Shown: positions 59,694 through 64,000 of the stretch, one piece after another | Layout of the letters: each line of letters starts with the position of its first letter | How positions within the stretch are numbered: the stretch's first letter is position 1 | NCBI RefSeq assembly: GCF_022682495.2 | Contig: NW_026527265.1 | Location: forward strand, 1 to 64,000 | DNA: 64,000 bases | Direction: 5' to 3' | Source of the DNA: Desmodus rotundus | Taxonomy: Eukaryota; Chordata; Mammalia; Chiroptera; Phyllostomidae | Notes under the pieces: generated by a model | Databases searched by the model: none | The model's input: the letters and a program-made list of their open reading frames with translations, nothing else | What the model was told of the DNA's origin: nothing | Program-made: the position numbers and the translations under genes

Positions 59694-61624
59694 CCTGATA
59701 TGTCCGGGGTGGGGCCCGTTGCCCCGAGGGAGGCTTCTGGTGGGGCTGCCTGCCCTGAGCCTGCCGGGTCCCGCGTCTTGGCCCGAAACCGGCCAGCCGC
59801 GGCTCTGACAAAAGCCATCTCCTGGGGGCCTCCCCCCTGTCCTTCGCAGTTGGGCGGTCGGGACGGAGGGGTCTGCGCCTTTCCAGCCACTTAGCCCAGT
59901 GACCCGCAGCCCGGCCCCAGAGTTCCAAGCTCCACGGAGGCAGGGGGCCTCTTATCACGGGAGGCAGGTGTCTCGCGGGGCTCAAGGGACGGCGTGGGCA
60001 CTCTCCAGGCGAGAGAGGGTGCCCGTGCCCCGAGAGAGCCCCGGGGAGAGCCCGAGGCCTGGCCGCAGAGACTGCCATTGCCTCCCCGGGCTCCTACCAT
60101 GGGGCCTGGCCCTGCTCGCCCGAGGCCCAGGTTCACCGCAGGTGAATGCCTTTTGCGGACGCCGAGGACAGGAGGCCGCCGATTCCCTCACAGAGGTGGG
60201 GCTTCGAGCTCTGGGGGACTGAGGTCGCAGCGGTCACACTCCATTTTTGGGTGGTTCCGCACAGACTGGAGGGTTGAAGCGGCTGGGTCCAAGTCTGCCG
60301 CCTTGTGGCAGGGTGGGGGCGTTGCAGGCGAAGCAAGGCTCTTAGCCTCCCAGGCGGGGCACAGGGCCAGACTCCCCACGGGAGAACCGGTCCGTGGACG
60401 AGGGTCCCGCCCGCCCGCCCGCCCGGACCCGCTCCACCTGGCGCGGAGCCGTGGCCGGCTCCTCTTCCCGGGCCCAGGTCCCTAGTTCTTCCCTGGCACT
60501 CTGCCTCGGCGGGGGTGGGAGAGCTGCTGGGAAGTGTGGTCCACGGGAAAACGCGCGGTCCTCTGGGTGGCAGTGAGGGCTTCCCTTAACTCTGACACCG
60601 GCCCAGGGACCCTGTGAACCTGGCCTGATATCTCAAGGGGTGGGGGGGCACGTTGCCCGGAGGGATGCTCTTGGGGTGGGGCCTGCTTGCGCCTGCGCGG
60701 CCCCGCCTCCTGGCCCGAAACCACCCAGCCGCGGCTCGGACAAAAGCCATCTCCTGGGGGCCTCCCCCCTGTTCTTCCATCCGTAAAGGGGGACCCCTTT
60801 ACGGATGGAAGAACAGGGGGATCTTCGCAGTGGTGGGGACGGGACGGAGGGGTCTGCGGGTTTGCCGCCACGTAGGCCAGTTGCTCGCACCCCGGCCCCA
60901 TGTGTCCCGGCTCCATGGAGGAGTTGGGCCGCTTATGGCGGGATGCAGGCGTCCTGCGGGGGTCAAGGGACGGCGTGGGCACTCCCCGGGCGAGAGAGGG
61001 CGCCTGGGACCCGAGAGAGCACCCGGGAAAATGCCCAGCCCTGGCCCCCATGGCTCCAGTGGCCTCCCCAGGCTCCTGCCGCGGGGCCTGGTCCCGCTCA
61101 CCTGGGCCCAGGTTCTCCGCAGGTGAATGCCTTTTGCGGACACCAAGGACCACAGGCCGCGGATCCCTTCACGGGGAGGGGGGGGTTCGAGCTCTGTGGG
61201 ACCCAGGTCGCATCGCACACGGTCCCTTCTCGCAAAGTTCAGCCCAGACTTTAGAGAGTAGAAGCGTCTCGGTGCAAGTTTACCGCCTCGGGGCAGGGTG
61301 GGGCCGTTTGAGCCGAGAAAGACTCTTAGCCCCCCAGGCAGGTCTCAGGCCCAAGACCCCCCCGCGAGACCCGGTCCCTGGGCGTGGGTCCGGCCTGCCC
61401 GGGCCCCCCCCCCCGCCCCCCGCCCCCCCCCCCCCGCCTGGCCCGGAACCGTGGCCGGCCCCTCTTCCCGGCCCCAGGTCCCTAGTTCTTCCCCGGCACT
61501 CTGCCTCCGGCGGGGTGGGAGACGGGCTGGCAAGTGTGGTCCACGGGAAAAGGATCGGACCTCTGGGTGGCGGGGAGAGCTTCCAGTTCCACGGGACACG
61601 ACCCCAGGGACCCTGTGAAGCAGG
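59694..61624 (+). repeat. Unit U32
   Basis: Half B from 60624, palindrome 60765. C tract C11/C6/C13. GGGCCCAGG variant. A short-allele unit would be expected here if the hexamer continued, but this is a long-tract unit, so the six-unit order breaks at 59694. Confidence 0.95.
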
Positions 61625-63553
61625 CCTGATATGTCCGGGGTGGGGCCCGTTGCCCCGAGGGAGGCTTCTGGTGGGGCTGCCTGCCCTGAGCCTGCCGGGT
61701 CCCGCGTCTTGGCCCGAAACCGGCCAGCCGCGGCTCTGACAAAAGCCATCTCCTGGGGGCCTCCCCCCTGTCCTTCGCAGTTGGGCGGTCGGGACGGAGG
61801 GGTCTGCGCCTATCCAGCCACTTAGCCCAGTGACCCGCAGCCCGGCCCCAGAGTTCCAAGCTCCACGGAGGCAGGGGGCCTCTTATCACGGGAGGCAGGT
61901 GTCTCGCGGGGCTCAAGGGACGGCGTGGGCACTCTCCAGGCGAGAGAGGGTGCCCGTGCCCCGAGAGAGCCCCGGGGAGAGCCCGAGGCCTGGCCGCAGA
62001 GACTGCCATTGCCTCCCCGGGCTCCTACCATGGGGCCTGGCCCTGCTCGCCCGAGGCCCAGGTTCACCGCAGGTGAATGCCTTTTGCGGACGCCGAGGAC
62101 AGGAGGCCGCCGATTCCCTCACAGAGGTGGGGCTTCGAGCTCTGGGGGACTGAGGTCGCAGCGGTCACACTCCATTTTTGGGTGGTTCCGCACAGACTGG
62201 AGGGTTGAAGCGGCTGGGTCCAAGTCTGCCGCCTTGTGGCAGGGTGGGGGCGTTGCAGGCGAAGCAAGGCTCTTAGCCTCCCAGGCGGGGCACAGGGCCA
62301 GACTCCCCACGGGAGAACCGGTCCGTGGACGAGGGTCCCGCCCGCCCGCCCGCCCGGACCCGCTCCACCTGGCGCGGAGCCGTGGCCGGCTCCTCTTCCC
62401 GGGCCCAGGTCCCTAGTTCTTCCCTGGCACTCTGCCTCGGCGGGGGTGGGAGAGCTGCTGGGAAGTGTGGTCCACGGGAAAACGCGCGGTCCTCTGGGTG
62501 GCAGTGAGGGCTTCCCTTAACTCTGACACCGGCCCAGGGACCCTGTGAACCTGGCCTGATATCTCAAGGGGTGGGGGGGCACGTTGCCCGGAGGGATGCT
62601 CTTGGGGTGGGGCCTGCTTGCGCCTGCGCGGCCCCGCCTCCTGGCCCGAAACCACCCAGCCGCGGCTCGGACAAAAGCCATCTCCTGGGGGCCTCCCCCC
62701 TGTTCTTCCATCCGTAAAGGGGGACCCCTTTACGGATGGAAGAACAGGGGGATCTTCGCAGTGGTGGGGACGGGACGGAGGGGTCTGCGGGTTTGCCGCC
62801 ACGTAGGCCAGTTGCTCGCACCCCGGCCCCATGTGTCCCGGCTCCATGGAGGAGTTGGGCCGCTTATGGCGGGATGCAGGCGTCCTGCGGGGGTCAAGGG
62901 ACGGCGTGGGCACTCCCCGGGCGAGAGAGGGCGCCTGGGACCCGAGAGAGCACCCGGGAAAATGCCCAGCCCTGGCCCCCATGGCTCCAGTGGCCTCCCC
63001 AGGCTCCTGCCGCGGGGCCTGGTCCCGCTCACCTGGGCCCAGGTTCTCCGCAGGTGAATGCCTTTTGCGGACACCAAGGACCACAGGCCGCGGATCCCTT
63101 CACGGGGAGGGGGGGGTTCGAGCTCTGTGGGACCCAGGTCGCATCGCACACGGTCCCTTCTCGCAAAGTTCAGCCCAGACTTTAGAGAGTAGAAGCGTCT
63201 CGGTGCAAGTTTACCGCCTCGGGGCAGGGTGGGGCCGTTTGAGCCGAGAAAGACTCTTAGCCCCCCAGGCAGGTCTCAGGCCCAAGACCCCCCCGCGAGA
63301 CCCGGTCCCTGGGCGTGGGTCCGGCCTGCCCGGGCCCCCCCCCCCGCCCCCCGCCCCCCCCCCCGCCTGGCCCGGAACCGTGGCCGGCCCCTCTTCCCGG
63401 CCCCAGGTCCCTAGTTCTTCCCCGGCACTCTGCCTCCGGCGGGGTGGGAGACGGGCTGGCAAGTGTGGTCCACGGGAAAAGGATCGGACCTCTGGGTGGC
63501 GGGGAGAGCTTCCAGTTCCACGGGACACGACCCCAGGGACCCTGTGAAGCAGG
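61625..63553 (+). repeat. Unit U33
   Basis: Half B from 62555, palindrome 62696. C tract C11/C6/C11. GGGCCCAGG variant; A at 61812, as in U22 and U28, so U32-U33 look like hexamer positions 2-3. Confidence 0.95.
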
Positions 63554-64000
63554 CCTGATATGTCCGGGGTGGGGCCCGTTGCCCCGAGGGAGGCTTCTGG
63601 TGGGGCTGCCTGCCCTGAGCCTGCCGGGTCCCGCGTCTTGGCCCGAAACCGGCCAGCCGCGGCTCTGACAAAAGCCATCTCCTGGGGGCCTCCCCCCTGT
63701 CCTTCGCAGTTGGGCGGTCGGGACGGAGGGGTCTGCGCCTTTCCAGCCACTTAGCCCAGTGACCCGCAGCCCGGCCCCAGAGTTCCAAGCTCCACGGAGG
63801 CAGGGGGCCTCTTATCACGGGAGGCAGGTGTCTCGCGGGGCTCAAGGGACGGCGTGGGCACTCTCCAGGCGAGAGAGGGTGCCCGTGCCCCGAGAGAGCC
63901 CCGGGGAGAGCCCGAGGCCTGGCCGCAGAGACTGCCATTGCCTCCCCGGGCTCCTACCATGGGGCCTGGCCCTGCTCGCCCGAGGCCCAGGTTCACCGCA
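63554..64000 (+). repeat. Unit U34 (3'-truncated by window)
   Basis: Only the first 447 bp of half A are present. It matches the (CCCG)5-era consensus with GCAGAGACTGCC. The window ends at CACCGCA, inside the donor-like element, so the array continues beyond it. Confidence 0.95.

Larger units (their letters stand above)
1..64000 (+). repeat. Macrosatellite-like tandem array, ~1.93-kb dimeric unit
   Basis: Every part of the window belongs to one head-to-tail array in a single orientation. No insertion, inversion or unrelated spacer is seen. Equivalent sites recur at 1,941, 1,941, 1,940, 1,916, 1,929, 1,932 bp and so on, for 33 successive intervals. Copies are nearly identical apart from homopolymer lengths and a small set of diagnostic substitutions. 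Composition is GC- and CpG-rich by eye (not computed). Long frames occur on both strands, but they overlap one another and change length whenever a G or C run changes by one base, so they are not treated as genes. The array resembles vertebrate macrosatellites in scale and homogeneity. The family is not recognised and the species is unknown. Confidence 0.97.

Noticed and set aside
1..64000. CRISPR array
   Set aside because: Whole ~1.93-kb units repeat without unique spacers; the short repeats needed are absent.
1..64000. Ribosomal DNA, snoRNA or other RNA-gene cluster
   Set aside because: No rRNA-like stretches, no tRNA cloverleaf, and no convincing paired C and D boxes or H/ACA arrangement were seen in either half.
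1..64000. Herpesvirus GC-rich terminal or internal repeats
   Set aside because: Some gammaherpesviruses have GC-rich tandem repeats of kilobase size, so this cannot be excluded outright. However, no viral coding sequence is in view, and the six-unit order, subfamilies and mosaic units fit a chromosomal array better.
1..64000. D4Z4/DUX4-like or other retrogene-bearing macrosatellite
   Set aside because: No homeobox-like or other known domain could be read in any frame; the unit is also much shorter than D4Z4.
1..64000. Interspersed transposable elements (SINE, LINE or LTR) within the units
   Set aside because: No A-rich tails, target-site duplications, reverse-transcriptase-like frames or terminal repeats were noticed, and every unit is explained by the two halves.

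Overview
The whole 64 kb window is one uninterrupted, head-to-tail tandem array of a strongly GC- and CpG-rich sequence. I find no convincing protein-coding gene, RNA gene, transposon or CRISPR array in it. The repeating unit is about 1.93 kb (1,913-1,941 bp, measured between equivalent sites). There are 32 complete units, a first unit lacking its first 87 bp, and a 447-bp start of a 34th unit. Both ends are cut inside the array, so its true size and its flanks are not visible.

Each unit is a diverged dimer. Half A (about 930 bp) and half B (about 982-1,006 bp) are collinear, and both begin CCTGATAT. They differ mainly at two places. Half B carries a perfect 56-bp inverted repeat (27-bp arms, 2-bp centre) that half A lacks. 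Half A carries a (CCCG)5-6 tract where most half Bs carry a long, length-variable C tract of the form C10-12/G/C6/G/C11-18. Five units (U4, U8, U14, U20, U26) have instead a short half-B allele without that long tract.

There is a further level of order. The short-allele units recur every six units (about 11.56 kb) from 13,442 to 59,693, giving four hexamer-of-dimers copies. A six-unit block at about 32.7-44.3 kb is repeated almost intact at about 44.3-55.8 kb. Units U1-U4 form a distinct subfamily with (CCCG)6. One unit (U22, 40,411-42,339) holds seven single-base G/C insertions or run expansions outside the commonest variable tract, plus a 9-bp deletion, which looks like consensus error or a patched join.

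The organism cannot be fixed from the sequence. The length, homogeneity, hierarchical order and CpG density fit a vertebrate, probably mammalian, macrosatellite of the general class that includes DXZ4 and D4Z4, but I do not recognise this family. Many long open frames exist only because stop codons are rare in such GC-rich DNA. They run in several frames on both strands and are broken by non-triplet indels between copies, so I annotate none as CDS. Possible functional content per unit is limited to a CTCF-core-like motif in half A, splice-site-like pairs bracketing a 292-bp segment in both halves, the palindrome, and G-quadruplex/i-motif-prone tracts.
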